Shown here: positions 11,368-23,928 of the stretch, piece by piece
Position numbering within the stretch: position 1 is the stretch's first letter
Layout of the letters: every line of letters begins with the position of its first letter
NCBI GenBank assembly: GCA_028456385.1
Contig: JALNQF010000037.1
Coordinates: 62,001 to 126,000 of the forward strand
Direction of reading: 5' to 3'
Source: Ophiosphaerella korrae
Lineage: Eukaryota > Ascomycota > Dothideomycetes > Pleosporales > Phaeosphaeriaceae
DNA: 64,000 bases
Made by a program: the position numbers and the translations under genes
The notes under the pieces: model-generated
What the model saw: the letters and a program-made list of their open reading frames with translations, nothing else
What the model was told of the DNA's origin: nothing
Databases searched by the model: none

Positions 11368-12870
11368 ATGGCGCGAAGCAAAGGCAGGCGGGCGCCAACA
11401 AAGAAGGCGGACACGGCGACATCAAGCGCCCAAACCCCAAACAAAACTGCGACGAAGCGCAAGATTGATTGGGCGACCATCGATAATCCAACGCCGTTCA
11501 GTGGCTTTTCCGTCAAGGCCATGAAAGTCAAGAAGTCCAAACAGTCCTGCGACACAAACAAGAAGCAAAAGACTGAGAAAACGCCACAAGGGGAGAGGAA
11601 AGCATACATGAACGAGCCACTACACGCCAACATTGTACAAAAGAATCCATTTCCTGAAAGTGATTTGAGCGAAACCAACTATGTTATTGCTCCCTCAACA
11701 ATCTGGGAGAGCACGTCACGTTATCGCAGGTTCACAAGTCAGTAGACACTAAACTTAGTACCTCATAATTGGCTACCCTAACGCGAGTTTCAGTTAGTGA
11801 AGCAGAGTTTGAAGTTGGTCAAACAGTTTTCATCGAAAAGCCGAAAGAGGAGCACGATAGCGACACGGCCATCCAGCATTGGATCGGGCAAGTGCTTGAA
11901 GTCCGCGCGGGCGATACCGAACATGTTTATCTAAGGGTCTACTGGCTGTACCGACCGGAAGATCTACCTGACGGGCGGCAGGAACATCACGGAGAGACCG
12001 AACTGGTCGCAAGCAATCATATGGACATTATAGACGCAACAACCGTGCAGGATAAGGCCGTGGTAGTGCATTGGGATGAGGATCCAGACAAATCGGATTG
12101 GCCTCTGAAGGACCAGCTATTCTGGCGACAAACATATGATATTGGAAAATCTAAAGGCCAGCAGCTATCGGTATGTCAACTTGCCCCTCCCAAGCTCATT
12201 CCATGTCTGACTGTATCAGGAACTCAAGTTGTTCTGCGTTGACAAAGCCCCCTGCAACCCGGACGAGCCTCTCATATATTGTCCCTCTTGTTCAGGATGG
12301 CTCCACGCCCGTTGCCTGGAAGATGAAGCTATCGAGCAGGCCAAGGCTGAGAATAATATACCAAATAAAGCCCAATCAGCAAAGACGAAGAAGAAGCGTG
12401 ACCGACCATCCTCAAGCGCAGTACCGTTCACCGCACATTTAACTACACCAGAGTCTGGAGAGATCTGTCTTACTCTGACGGATAAGCGTCCTGGATATGA
12501 TGGCCGACGTTGGAATGCTGATGTAAACTGCTTGCTCTGTAAAGAACTCATCGAACCAGCAGCCAAAGATGTGCCCATAATCAGTACCCAGGAGGATTCC
12601 GCGGCAAAGGTGGCTGGAGACGTTACCGCGCCCGCACCGCAAACTCCGGCTAACGCTGAGGAAGACGACGACTCAATAGTCAGCGAGGAAAAGCACATTG
12701 AGGAAGACAGCGGATCTTTCACCAGCGCCACGACACATGAGCCAACAGCAAACGGTGAGAGCACCGCCCAGCCCTCTGCGTTGGTCACTAAGACCCTAAC
12801 TAGTTTTCGTCCAGCCGGAGAAACACAAGTGGCTAGTAACACAAGCGAGTCCAGCAGCAGCCACGCCTAA
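11368..12870 (+). CDS. BAH-PHD chromatin reader, EPR-1-like candidate
   Basis: Exons 11368-11737, 11794-12170 and 12220-12870 give 465 residues with phase kept (donors GTCAGT and GTATGT; acceptors TTTCAG and ATCAG). The N-terminus is basic and lysine-rich (MARSKGRRAPTKK). A BAH domain spans about residues 128-230 (EVGQTVFIEKPKE ... VYLRVYWLYRPEDLP ... ETELVASNHMDII). A PHD-type finger begins near residue 255: C-V-D-K-A-P-C, then C-P-S-C-SGWLHARC. The last zinc pair (CLLC) appears after a long charged insert, so the finger is split. The C-terminal 100 residues are acidic and Ser/Thr-rich. BAH-PHD architecture matches Neurospora EPR-1 and Fusarium BP1, which recognise H3K27 methylation in Polycomb-type silencing. 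The domain calls are strong; orthology to EPR-1 is inference from architecture only. Confidence 0.8.
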
Positions 12871-13431
12871 CAACTCAATTGTGAAAGAGACAGTCCTCCA
12901 TTCAGTAAAGCGCCTACTCTGGCGTTGATCATAAGGTGGAGTCTTGCATCTTGTACCTATAACATTGATACCCCTTTCATTATGTACGTACCGGTACGAA
13001 TCGTGCTCGTCTTTCTCGCTCCCAGAGAAGTTCCGCATCGATTGAGATCACAAATTGTCTCTCCCCATGTCGCTTCATATATATTGCGGGCTGGGACATT
13101 TCATTAGCACTCCAAGGTGCTACGCAAAGCATAGTCCAAACAAGGTTGTTATGCAACGCCAGATTTGCATAATAATTTAGCTCGTTCGTATTGTACACAG
13201 AATCAATCGATCTGGAAAATCGTGCACGACGAGATGCTGTACCAGCACGGTCTGGGAAATAAAATGGTATTAGGCAATTGATCCTCATTGTCTCTGGTAT
13301 TGCTGGCCAATTACTGTTTGTGTACCTTTGAGAGGGTAATAATGCATGTGTTTATAGCTTGAGCTTGTGTCAAATTTTGTATAGTACAAGTCCGATGCGT
13401 ATGCAGGAAGATAAAAAAGAATGATTACAGT
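12871..13431. other. Convergent intergenic region
   Basis: 3' flanks of the BAH-PHD gene (plus) and TspO gene (minus), moderately AT-rich. No open frame of interest or repeat was recognised. Confidence 0.5.
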
Positions 13432-14088
13432 TTACTCTTTTTTCAATGCTGTGTTGAAATCCCAGTTATTTAGGTGCCCGCTTCCAGCCTACATATATAA
13501 TGTTAGTCAAGTCACCTTCCCGCGGAGAAATACGCACACAAAGATATGTAGCGAAGCTAAGCCAACCAAGGTAAGGAGCTAAAAGCCATGCACATAATGG
13601 ATCAACCTGGCCCCAGACATAAGCCAGATAGCCGACTGTGCCGCCGAGAGCAAGGATATCGACCGTTGCGGCGACGGGCTTACGCAAGCCAAAATACAAC
13701 GGAGTCCAAATAAGGTTCAGGGCAAGCTGGATGCTGTAGAGGGTAGCACCCTGCTTGGCAAGAGCAACAGTCGCTGGATTGATAGATGTTGCACCGACAG
13801 ACCATGCGCGATAGGCGGTGTAGCCCATTGTGGCGTACAGGGCTGTCCACACAGGGCCAAAGACGTAGCCAGGTGGGTGCAGAGGCGGCTGTTTGAGTGT
13901 TCGGTACTGTCGCTGTGTGTCGCTGGCTAGAGTGACGTTAGCGAAAGGTTGTAAACCCAAGGTTTCGTCTTCGTACGACTAATTGAAAACCCCACAGCTG
14001 TTCCACAAGCCACAGGAAGCAATATCGCTGCAGCCGGGTTTTCGAAGAGGAAGGTGGGCAAGGTCAACGAAGGGATGAAGGTCGTCAT
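13432..14088 (-). CDS. TspO/MBR family membrane protein
   Basis: Three exons on the minus strand: 14088-13977, 13926-13538 and 13488-13432, 185 residues. Splicing out 13927-13976 (donor GTACGA, branch GCTAAC) restores SPSDTQRQYRTLKQPPLHPP. Splicing out 13489-13537 (GTGCGT to TGTAG) turns an unrelated tail into YLCAGSGHLNNWDFN, the usual TspO ending. Five hydrophobic helices can be traced, and the family motifs PPGYVFGPVWTALYATMGY and ALNLIWTPLYFGL are clear. TspO/MBR proteins bind porphyrins, tetrapyrroles or sterols in outer mitochondrial or other membranes; their role in fungi is little known. The last exon is easily missed, because reading through gives a plausible but wrong C-terminus. 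Start chosen at the first in-frame ATG giving a normal family length. Confidence 0.88.
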
Positions 14089-14904
14089 CGTGGTTGGTGG
14101 TATCGCTCTCCACGGGCGTAGCAGTGTCTTACTATCTTATATTTCTTACTCTATACGAGCAGGACTTTGATCTCACGAGCTTCCGCGATGCCGCGTCCTA
14201 GTCTATGCATCGCCAATCATGTCGCTATCACGAGTATAACGCGCCCGACCCACTTGCCGATTCTCCTCCGTAAGTTCCGTGTTCCAGCCACGTCCTGTTT
14301 CGCGCTACGCCTGTTTCAGCCGCCCTCGGGGTGCGAGTTGCTACGACTCAACCTCACCCTTCTTCTACCATCAACCATCTCATCTTTCTTTAGCCGGAGA
14401 GAAACTTCAGCACGTTGTGAGTGCAACTACTTCTCGTTCTTCTCGCTGCCCCTTGTTGGTAATTATCCCTTTTGGTAGAGCTGTCTTCATAGCTCCCAAG
14501 CTTGTCCGCGCAACCCGGCGCTGTGCCTGCCTTCCCTCCCGCTACCATACCTCTCCTCACCTGTCTTCCCTCGACGCGGCGCGCATGCGGTCAATCGCAT
14601 CTGCCGCTGTCATCTTCTTGTTCTACTCTTGTTCCCTTGCACCCTCGTTTCTGCTGATTGCTTTCCGTTACGTCACTTGTTTGTTCCTGCTCTGACCCGA
14701 GGCCATCATGGCAAACAGCTACCGGTCTAATTGTCACTCTCAATCAGCCATATTGAGAAATACGGAACCTGCGCGGTGTGCTGAAAGCCAATCAGCTTTC
14801 GCATCCTGCGGCCCCCCTGCGCTGCGCCTAGCTCCGCTCGTCAATATCACTCAGATTGTCTATAGCACAGCGTCGGGGATATTATTTACAACAAAATCGT
14901 AACC
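14089..14904. other. Divergent promoter, TspO and ARS2
   Basis: About 0.8 kb between divergent starts. Pyrimidine-rich CT tracts become frequent toward 14900, as in fungal 5' UTRs, and short upstream frames (for example from 14708) precede the ARS2 start. No repeat or conserved protein was seen. Confidence 0.5.
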
Positions 14905-17760
14905 ATGGATTCGTATGCGTATGCTATGCCCCGAGTCTCTTGTGCATACATTATGCTGACTCCGCACAGTGCCACCCGAGAAGAGTCTAGGCCGCCAACT
15001 GATAACTATAGACAGCGTTCACCTAGTAGGTCTATCTCCACGTGCCTTTTCGCCAAGCACTCAGTTTCACTCGCTTTCACACATACTCTATCTGCTGTTC
15101 TCTCACTCCAATTACTGCTTGCCACACTTGCCACACTTGCCTTGCTTGACGCGCTCTGCGCTTTCTACAAATGGTACTAACTCGGCGCTTCGCAGGATCC
15201 GGTGATCGCAGAGTCAGACGGCGTTCGCGTTCACCGCAGAACATCGATCGTTATCAGCCCGACCGCGCGCGCGATTATGAACAAGGGCCCCGTCGCGAGG
15301 GTAACAGAAGGCGCTCTTCTCCGCCACCTGTACAGGCCGGCATCGATCGCTATGTCCCCGGTCAAGACAACTACGCCCCTACATTCACGACGAACCCTAT
15401 ACCCAACCCAATGTCGCTTGAATACCAGGTGGGATTCAATTTCTTTGCAGAATGGTGGCGCGTTGAGCAGGTCATCAAGGAAGAGAAGGAACGTGCAAAG
15501 AACGGCGGCAGGAAGCCCAACTTGAAAGGAGAACGCGAAGCCCGTGAAGAGCGCGGAAAGGAACGTGAACAGATCCAGGCTGCGTACGATGAGTATAAGG
15601 AGAAACTGCAAGTGCAGATGGCCAAGACTTTCGTGGATAAGCACAAGAGTGAAGAGTGGTTCAAGGAGCGCTATGATCCGGAATATGACCAAGCATTCAA
15701 AGAAAAGTTGAAGACGTATCGACACGGTATATACGCCGACTGGGAGCGTCAGTTGGAGGAAGGTTACTTTGACGAATTCACCCTCGAGGGTATTTACAAG
15801 AATGATTCAAATGGCGCTGGTGGAATTGTCGAGAAAGAAGAAGGTGAAACCACAGCTGCTAACGAGGTCCTGGGGGTGGGTGATCTCTTACCCTGCAAAG
15901 GCGGCGAGATCCGGGACGAATCAGCTTTCCAACCTACACTTCTCATCAAGACCATTGCACCCACTGTCAATCGCGAGAAAGTGGAAGAATTTTGCAAAGA
16001 ACATCTCGGCGAGGGCGCAGGTGGCTTCAAGTGGCTTAGTATGAGCGATCCAAATCCACTGAAAAAATGCCATCGGATTGGATGGGTCATCCTTCATCCT
16101 GGTGATGAGCAACCCATGGTCATCGATGACGATCGTGGCGATGGCCGGGATGAAGACGGCGAGGAAGGATCTTTGGACGTGAAGCCTGCAGGGTCACAGG
16201 GTACTCAAAGCACTGCTCATAGAGCTCTTGAGGCCCTCAATGGAAAGACTGTTATCGACGAAGCGCGCGGAAATTTCACGTGCCACGTCGGTATTCATGA
16301 ACCGCCCGCGGCTCCTCGAAAAAAGGCACTTTGGGACCTTTTCTCTGCTCCTGAGCGAATTGAGCGTGATCTTGATCTCGCTGAGCGTCTTGTCCGAAAG
16401 CTCGATAGCGAGTCAAAGCTAGAAGACAACGAACAGTTCGGAGAAATGGATGGGGTTGCCAGGGTTCACCAACGTGTTGAAGATCTTCGTTCCAAGGGCT
16501 GGCTTCAGCCTCCTGCCAATGCTCCTGCACCTGTCAAAAAAGAAAGAGACCCAGAAGACTTAGAAGACGGCGAAGACGAGGTTATGGATGATGATGAGGG
16601 CGCTTTTGATGACGAAGTTGATGACGAAGATCTTCTAGCCAAGAAGAAGACTCTGGATCTGCTTATTGAGTACCTGCGACGGGTGTACAACTTCTGCTTC
16701 TTCTGTGTGTTCGAGAGTGACTCAGTTCATGAGTTGATTCGCAAGTGTGCAGGTGGTCATCTTCGACGCCCTCGCGCCAGCCTGACAACAGCAGCAAAGG
16801 CTACTGCCAGGGCCACTGCAACTGGTCAACAGTTCCCTTATCGCAAACAAGAGAGTCAAGGCGATGCAGATAATGCTGGAGACAGCCCCGTCGAGGAGCG
16901 TAAGCCAGTCAAAATGAGTGGCAAGAATCAACAGCAGCTTCAGCGAGCTTTCAACTGGGTCAAGACGTGTGAAGAAAAGCTATTGCAATTACTCGAGCCT
17001 GAGAACGTTGACATTCGGAAGCTAGGTGGTAAACCCCTAGAAGAAGCTATGGAGGATGAACTAGCGCGATACGTCAAGCAAGAGGATGAATCAAAGTGGC
17101 GCTGCAAAGTCCCAGAGTGTACAAAACTCTTCAAAGGTCAGCATTTCTGGCGCAAGCATGTCGAGAAGCGTCACCAGGAGTGGCTAGAGAAGCTGGAAAG
17201 CGATGTAAGTATCCGTTCCAACACTGTCTAATGTTTGTTTGCTAATCAAGTAGCTTCGACTTGTCAATGCATACGTTGTCGACCCTGCTCATATTGCTCC
17301 GTCCCGAAGTGATGCAAATAGCAATGGCCACTTCCCCATGGGCAACCACGTGCAGGCGACTGGCACACCACGAGGCTTCAATCTGGCTAGCATGAACATG
17401 GGCATGTCAAACAATGGTATGCAAAATGGCGTGAACTTGGGGGGCATGTTCAACCCTGCAATGGGCAGCTGGGACCCTAACGGTGGCAATGATGACCGAC
17501 AGGCTGGCCCGATGCGAAGAGGTGGTCGATTTAACAACAACCGAACGGGCCCCTACGACAGGCAGAACCGAGACGGCCGCAACCGACCCAACGGTGCTAA
17601 CGGTCGCTTGACACCCCCGCCACGAGGTGCGAGGCCGGGCATGCAACGCTTCGGCGATGGTGGGCCAGGTCCTGTACAATCTACCCAGGGTCGCTCCATC
17701 AAGAGCTACGAGGACTTGGATGCGGTTGGTGGTGGCGGCAGCGGCGAGCTCAATTACTGA
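14905..17760 (+). CDS. ARS2: ARS2/SERRATE-type RNA-processing factor
   Basis: Exons 14905-14918, 14970-15025, 15196-17204 and 17254-17760 (861 residues, phase kept). The first coding exon is only 14 nt (MDSYA), spliced through GTATGC/GCACAG; the second intron is 170 nt with a good CTAAC branch site before TTCGCAG. The N-terminus is Arg/Ser-rich (RRVRRRSRSPQN). The conserved ARS2 core follows (NPMSLEYQVGFNFFAEWW and coiled-coil-like KE-rich helices, then the FKWLSMSDPNPLKKCHRIGW region). An acidic insert precedes the C2H2 zinc finger at about residues 659-682 (CKVPECTKLF ... WRKHVEKRH). The glycine/asparagine-rich tail resembles ARS2 C-termini. ARS2/Pir2 links the nuclear cap-binding complex to RNA decay, 3' processing and small-RNA pathways. 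The domain order supports the name well. Confidence 0.9.
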
Positions 17761-18751
17761 GGGCTGGTTAGGTGGTGTTTCTGGACCAGGCACGGGACCA
17801 TTTGCGCTCTGCCAAGACTGCGAGTAGGTCATACGGCTGGCGTTGGGCTGGGTGGGTGGATATTACAGTTCACGTAATAAGACTGTTTCTGCTTGGCGAA
17901 CGCACCCAGCAGGGCCGCGTAGGATGGCGTTTTCAAGGCACTTCACAACTTCTTGATACCTTCAAAGAGTGGCTAGTGTGTGCATTGTACCTTACACACC
18001 TGATTTATTATGCAAGAAGAAATTTTACTGTAATCTTTTTCAATGCAAGAGCTGCAGCGATGATGCATGTTGACGGGTGTGCCGGTGCCGACAAGCGGTA
18101 GCAGTGCCTGGCCATTGTTGTCGTGCTTACGGACTGACTGCCAAGAGGGTTTTATTTCGCCGAGATAGGAACCAGCGATGACGGGGGTGGTAAGGTTGAC
18201 TCCCACAACGCCTAACATGCAAAGCCCAGCGAATAGACTACGGTAGTGCTTCACAATACATTCCTGCCAAGATGACTCGCATGCCGTGTCTTCCTTCGGC
18301 CGCGCGCGTGAAGGTATTGCAATTGCTCAATGCGGGCTGCAATTTGCCCGGGCGACTGCGCCATACTGCGGGTTGCGTCACTGATGTGTGGCTGTAGCAC
18401 CTGAACGCGCCCGTGCTGCCCACAGCTGCTTCCATGCGGGCCAGCTGTGGATTGTTTGTCTGTGAATAGACATGCAGCATTAACTGCTCCTGGCACGCTC
18501 AATTTTGAGCTCGTCTTCCCTAGCCTACCGCGTCCTGGATTTCGCGCTTCAGCCTCAACAGCAGCCACAGAAAGGGCTCGGGTTCCGTCATACAACACGC
18601 GTCGACGTTACTTAGACAGGGTCGCCTTGGTATCTGTTCGTAGCGATAGCCGTCCTTTGGACTAGATAATCCTGACGCTCGGCGACCATTTTCACTCTGC
18701 GTCCTGTTTCCAGCTTCCGCTCTCGCTCGTTTCCTCCCATCGTGATTCATC
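17761..18751. other. Intergenic, nothing recognised
   Basis: About 1 kb between the ARS2 stop and the PX-protein start. It holds the 3' flank of one gene and promoter/5' UTR of the next. Small open frames show no recognisable domain; no tRNA-like folding or repeat was noticed. Confidence 0.5.
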
Positions 18752-21700
18752 ATGGCTGCGAGCACCCCACCTTCCATCAAGCTCAACGGCGCAGCAGAGC
18801 CCACCACAATGGCCCCCCAACCGCAAGCTCCCAATACCGGCGGTTCCAATGCACAGCGCCCAGAGCGGCCAGCGACCCTTACCCGGGCAGACACGACTTT
18901 CTCCAAGATGTCCATGATGTCAGTGCCGCCCGAGGGCTCCATCTTGACTGGCAAGCAGGAGCATTGTAGGCATAGCAATGACCCCAGGAAGCGCAAATCA
19001 TGCTGATGGACCACCAGATCTCAAGCGCGAACTCATCTCGCAGCAGACAAAGTATGAAATTTCCGAGCTCAGCACTCCCACAGCCTTGCAGCGCTTTGGT
19101 GCGCCTTTCCGCTCAGACGCGGGCGAGGTTGCGCCTGAGGACTCGGAGCTGCCCCTCCTTCGCTACATATTCGTCCACCATGTTAGGAACTTCCCTTTTC
19201 TAGACAAGGCCAAGGAGAAGGAGTTCTGGCAGGATAAGCTCCAAGTTGTATGTTTGCCAGGTCTATGATTTGCGCGGGGCTAGAGGCTGACAGTAGACCG
19301 TGACAGTTTCTTGAATCATTTGCGAGCAAAGACATCTCTTCCTCTGAGGACAGATTAGAAGAAACGAAGCGCAGGAAACTGGCATTAAAAGCGCATAAAC
19401 TGGTCGAGCTCATGATGGTTTCTGGTGTTCCCACAGCGTCTGGCTACGAAGAGAGGATTCGCTTTGCAGAGATGGAAATCGTTGACCGGCAAGCTAATGA
19501 AAAGGGACTTACAATGAATGCGCCTAGCGGGCATTTTATCAACGGCTGGGATGTCAACGTTGCAGGAGTGCGTACAACGTCAGTGAAAAAGCGGCTCCGC
19601 TACCACACCCACGCAGTAAGTTCATTGATCATACGAGTGAAATGCTAACTGACCCATGCTAGGAGTATATCATAAGAGTAAAGCAGGGTCAGGATAAGGA
19701 CCACTACATCGGCCGTCGATACGCAGACTTCATACAGCTTCACAAGCGCATACGTCTTGAGCTGCCAGGCAAAGTCCTCCCTCCACTTCCACGAAAAAAC
19801 GACAAAGATGGTCTTTTACATTCGTCCAATGCATACGATGACGACGCAAGCTCCATCTCGTCGGCATCTACTCAAGGGCCACCACCAGAGCCCCAAGAGA
19901 ATAGTGGCGGGGGCCTACGGAGCTACATATTTGGGGGTGGTCATAAGAGAAACGCCTCGCAAACCTCGTTGGGAAAAGCTAGGTCTCCCAGAGCATCAGG
20001 AGAAGACTTAACTATCAAGCTAGCAAGAAAACTCTACAGAGAAGAACAACGAGTATCGCTTCGAGCGTTCCTTCGAAATTTTCTTCACAACGAACGAATT
20101 GCGCAATCTAACGCCATGGCCGAGTTCCTTAGCCACGACCCAATAGAAGTCAATGAAGAAGAAATGGAGGATATTGAAAGGCGAGAAGAGATGGATGCAA
20201 AGCGAATCCAAGAACAACAGCAATTCTACGAAGTGGCGCGTCAACGAGCTGCGGAGCTCGATATACACATGGAAAAGTTTCGTCGAGAAATTGTTGAGGC
20301 TCAGGGTCTAACAAATCTCTTTGCCGAGATTCGAGCCAAAAACACCATCCAGGAGCTCAAACCTGAGTATCAGAAATTCGCAGAGTGGTTACGGATAGAG
20401 GTCGCAGCCACAATCTACCATCTGTTCCTGGCTGAAGATAACTCACCAGAGCTTTTTGCACAACTAAAGCGAATACACTCGCTCGTGCCATATGGAGTGC
20501 TCAAGAATGTAATCAGGATCGCGAATCCAGCTGCTGTTATGAGTGGTGTCCTAGATCTGTTCCTTGCACAGCCTTTCGGGGCACGATCGCTGCTGCAGCG
20601 GATTTTTGGCATGGCTATCCATGATGGTGTCAACTCTGTGCAAAAGTCCATCGACACGCTGGCAGCTACTAAAATTAAAGACGATGTTCTATGCGCGAAG
20701 ATCAAGGCTTACGTTGAAGCAGATGAGGTAGTCAAAGACGTAATTCGACAAGAAGCGGCTGATGAGAACATCGATGTTGTGATCACAGTGCTTCGATCGG
20801 ATTTCTTTCAGCCAGAGCTAAGTTCGCAGCAAGTCGAGAAGGTATTCAATGCGTACGTCGCATGGAATAACGCAGTCGAGAATGTGAGGCCAGGTCGCTT
20901 GAGCAGAAAAACAAGTAGCCGCAGCAACCTGACAACAGGTACTACCGCAGCCATTCCGATGGACAAGGAATTTAGACAAGGAGCAGAACTTTTTGCTCAT
21001 TTGAAGCAGTACCTAAAGCTATGCCTAAGACAGCGAGACAAAGTCATGATGCTTCAAATTATTGAAGAGGTAAGCAGATAAGCTACGCGTTCAGAGAACA
21101 GAACTAACAGAAGCAGCCAACAACCCTTCAACTCTTCCGCGATCTCTTCACCATCTTCTACGAGCCTCTTGTCCGCGTTTATAAGTCTGCCAATGTATAC
21201 AATAGTATCACTGACTTTGCCATGTTTGTGGATGACATTATCAAGACAATTGAAGCTTGCCAGCGACAGGAGATATCTGCAGATCCGAATCAAACTGTCC
21301 AGGCCTTTATCGACCTATGCGCTCGACACGAAGACAACTTCTACAAGTTTGTTCACGAAGTGCACATTCACGATAATGGGCTTTTTGACCAACTTATGGG
21401 CTGGCTAGAAGGCATCCTTGAGTTCCTGAGGCACGGACCTGGAGGCGGCGGCCAACTAGACATGAATGCACTGTTCCAGGGTGCCATGGATTCAGGCTTA
21501 GTGGATAAGAAAAAAGCTATCAAGGAGATCAACAGCCTGATCAAGTGGCAGACAGCAAGGAAGAAGTGGCACTCGGATAAGACAAGGCAAAAGATGGCAA
21601 CTGCAGGTGATGAGCCCAACGGTCTCATGGGCGGCATGGCTGGATTCAGGTCCAGCGATTTCGGGCTGAACGAGGTATGAGAGAAAGGATCAAACGCGTA

Positions 21701-21950
21701 AGCGGTTTGCTAACTAAGATAGCTCGATCTTCAGGACCTCGAACTCGATGATGATGGTTCTGACTCGGATATTGACGAAGAAGACGACACAGACATAGCG
21801 GACCCTATCGAGGCAGAACGAAAGAAGCGCGCACAGATAGCTGAGAAGCTGAGGCGGAAAGCAGGAGAACCAAAGAAGCCGCATATCGAAGAGTTGTACA
21901 AACTCAGCCCAAGCTTCGTGAGCATGCTGAGGGGCGTACTTTCCCACTAG
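18752..21950 (+). CDS. PX-domain protein, YPR097W/Lec1-like
   Basis: Six exons: 18752-18965, 19018-19247, 19307-19615, 19663-21069, 21117-21674 and 21723-21950 (981 residues, all phases consistent). Splicing of 18966-19017 gives HYLKRELISQQTKYEISELS, the start of the PX-associated N-terminal helical domain (LQRFGAPF, LPLLRYIFVHHVRNFPFL). The PX domain begins near residue 252 and shows RRYADFIQLHKRI and VLPPLPRK, the phosphoinositide-binding and Pro-rich loops. A long C-terminal helical region (DUF3818-type, LARKLYREEQRVSLRAFLRN to TTLQLFRDLFTIFYEPLVRV) follows, ending in an acidic segment DDDGSDSDIDEEDD. The yeast relative YPR097W (Lec1) has been linked to lipid distribution between droplets, mitochondria and plasma membrane. 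Family call firm; cellular role here inferred. Confidence 0.87.
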
Positions 21951-22504
21951 ACGCCATTTTCTGGTCATGCAGGGGTGGTTATGTAAATAGCCGGGTTGAA
22001 GTGAATGTCAACAATGGACGAGGCAACATTGCTCATGGATACCAATTTAATACACTTATCTCACGGACTCGTAATGAACAGAGTATCACAGATGCTGCAG
22101 GTGTAGGATGCCACGTGCGTGGAGGAGCATCCCTGCTTACTCGGCCCTTGGCATGATGCACGATCCTGGTTGTCGAGCTAATGGTCCATCGCATAGCTGT
22201 CCTTTATGCAGCCGAGGGTCTGGTCGCAACGTCGCATTTGTCGTGCTCCCAACCTTTGATTCCACTTGTATGATGATATTTCGGCTCTAGCACTAAGCAG
22301 TGCTACACATTCCTTCACTCAGCTGTCGAACGCTAAAAGCGCTGTGGCCACGGTTCATAGCTAGACGAGACTAGAGACACATCTCTAGAGCACGCAGCCC
22401 CCACGCGATTTCAGAACGACCAGTCTCAATTGACATTGCCTCTCTTCATCGGCGTCATTTCCAACTGCACCATCTTCTCCTACCTGTTTTAGTAGCCAGC
22501 CAGA
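21951..22504. other. Intergenic, nothing recognised
   Basis: 3' flank of the PX gene and promoter of ERV46. CT-rich sequence just upstream of 22505 is consistent with a fungal transcription start. No other feature seen. Confidence 0.5.
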
Positions 22505-23928
22505 ATGCCAGCCAAGTCCCGATTCACAAGGCTTGACGCCTTCACCAAGACGGTCGAAGATGCGCGCGTGCGCACTACCTCGGGTGGCATCGTCACAATA
22601 GTGAGCTTGGTGGTCATCTTCTGGTTAACATGGGGCGAGTGGGCAGACTACCGGCGGGTCAGTGTACGGCCAGAGCTAGTCGTCGACAAAGGAAGAGGCG
22701 AGCGCATGGAGATCAGCTTGAACATCACGTTTCCCCGCCTGCCTTGCGAACTGCTTACGCTCGACGTCATGGATGTATCGGGAGAACTGCAAATGGGCGT
22801 TACACACGGTATTAACAAGGTCCGATTGAGCACCGAGAGCGAGGGCAGCACCATCATTTCGACCACTTCGCTGGACCTGTGAGTAGCCCTTGCCATGGCT
22901 TGGGCTGGAAATCAGAGTACTAACAATTCTTAGACATAGCGAAGACTCGCAAGCGCAACATCTCGCCCCCGACTACTGTGGAGAATGCTACGGCGCACCC
23001 CCGCCTACCAACGGAAAAAAGGCTGGCTGCTGTAACACCTGTGATGAAGTACGCGACGCATATGCCTCCATATCATGGTCATTTGGCCGAGGCGAGGGGG
23101 TAGAGCAATGCGAGCGTGAACATTACGCCGAACACCTCGATGCGCAGCGAAAGGAAGGATGCCGTCTCGAAGGCAGCATTCGTGTCAACAAGGTTGTCGG
23201 CAACTTCCACATTGCCCCTGGAAAGTCTTTCTCTACCGGCAACATGCACGTCCACGACCTTGAGAACTACTTCAAAGACGAGTATGCACACACGTTCACC
23301 CATAAGATCCACCACCTCCGTTTCGGTCCCCAGCTGAGCGATGCTGTCATTGCCAATATGCAGAAGAAGCATCAGAATACCGGCCCAGGTGGATGGACCA
23401 ACCACCACATTAACCCCCTCGACAATACGGAACTGCACACCAACGAGAAAGCGTACAACTTCATGTATTTCGTCAAAGTCGTATCGACCGCCTACCTGCC
23501 TCTCGGCTGGGAGAAGGAGGCCCCCGGGCTTTCTAAGCACGATGAGCTTCTCGGCGCTACCATTGAGGGAAACTATAAGGGTAGCATCGAGACACATCAA
23601 TACTCAGTCACAAGCCATAAGAGGTCTCTTGCAGGAGGTGCGGAGGAAGAGGAAGGTCACAAGGAGCGCATCCACGCCAGGGGTGGTATTCCCGGCGTGT
23701 TCTTCTCCTACGTAAGTTTTCACCACCTCAGCTCACACACCGTGAACTAACATTGTGTAGGACATCTCACCAATGAAGGTCATCAATCGTGAAGTCCGTG
23801 ATAAGACTTTCTCTGGATTCCTGGTTGGCCTTTGCGCCGTCATTGGCGGCACACTGACCGTAGCTGCGGCTCTTGACCGCGCGTTGTATGAGGGTGTCAA
23901 CAAGATCAAGAAGCTACATTCGAATTAG
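22505..23928 (+). CDS. ERV46: ER-Golgi cargo receptor Erv46
   Basis: Exons 22505-22878, 22934-23711 and 23761-23928 give 439 residues. Erv46 cycles between ER and Golgi in COPII/COPI vesicles with Erv41 as a cargo/retrieval receptor. The N-terminus RFTRLDAFTKTVEDARVRT and the following transmembrane segment (about residues 28-47) are typical. The cysteine signature CGECYGA ... GCCNTCDEV in the lumenal domain is diagnostic. A second transmembrane segment lies near the C-terminus (FSGFLVGLCAVIGGTLTVAA), leaving a short lysine-containing cytosolic tail. The last intron (GTAAGT to GTGTAG) must be removed to reach the second membrane helix; reading through would truncate the protein. Length is normal for the family. 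Confidence 0.93.
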
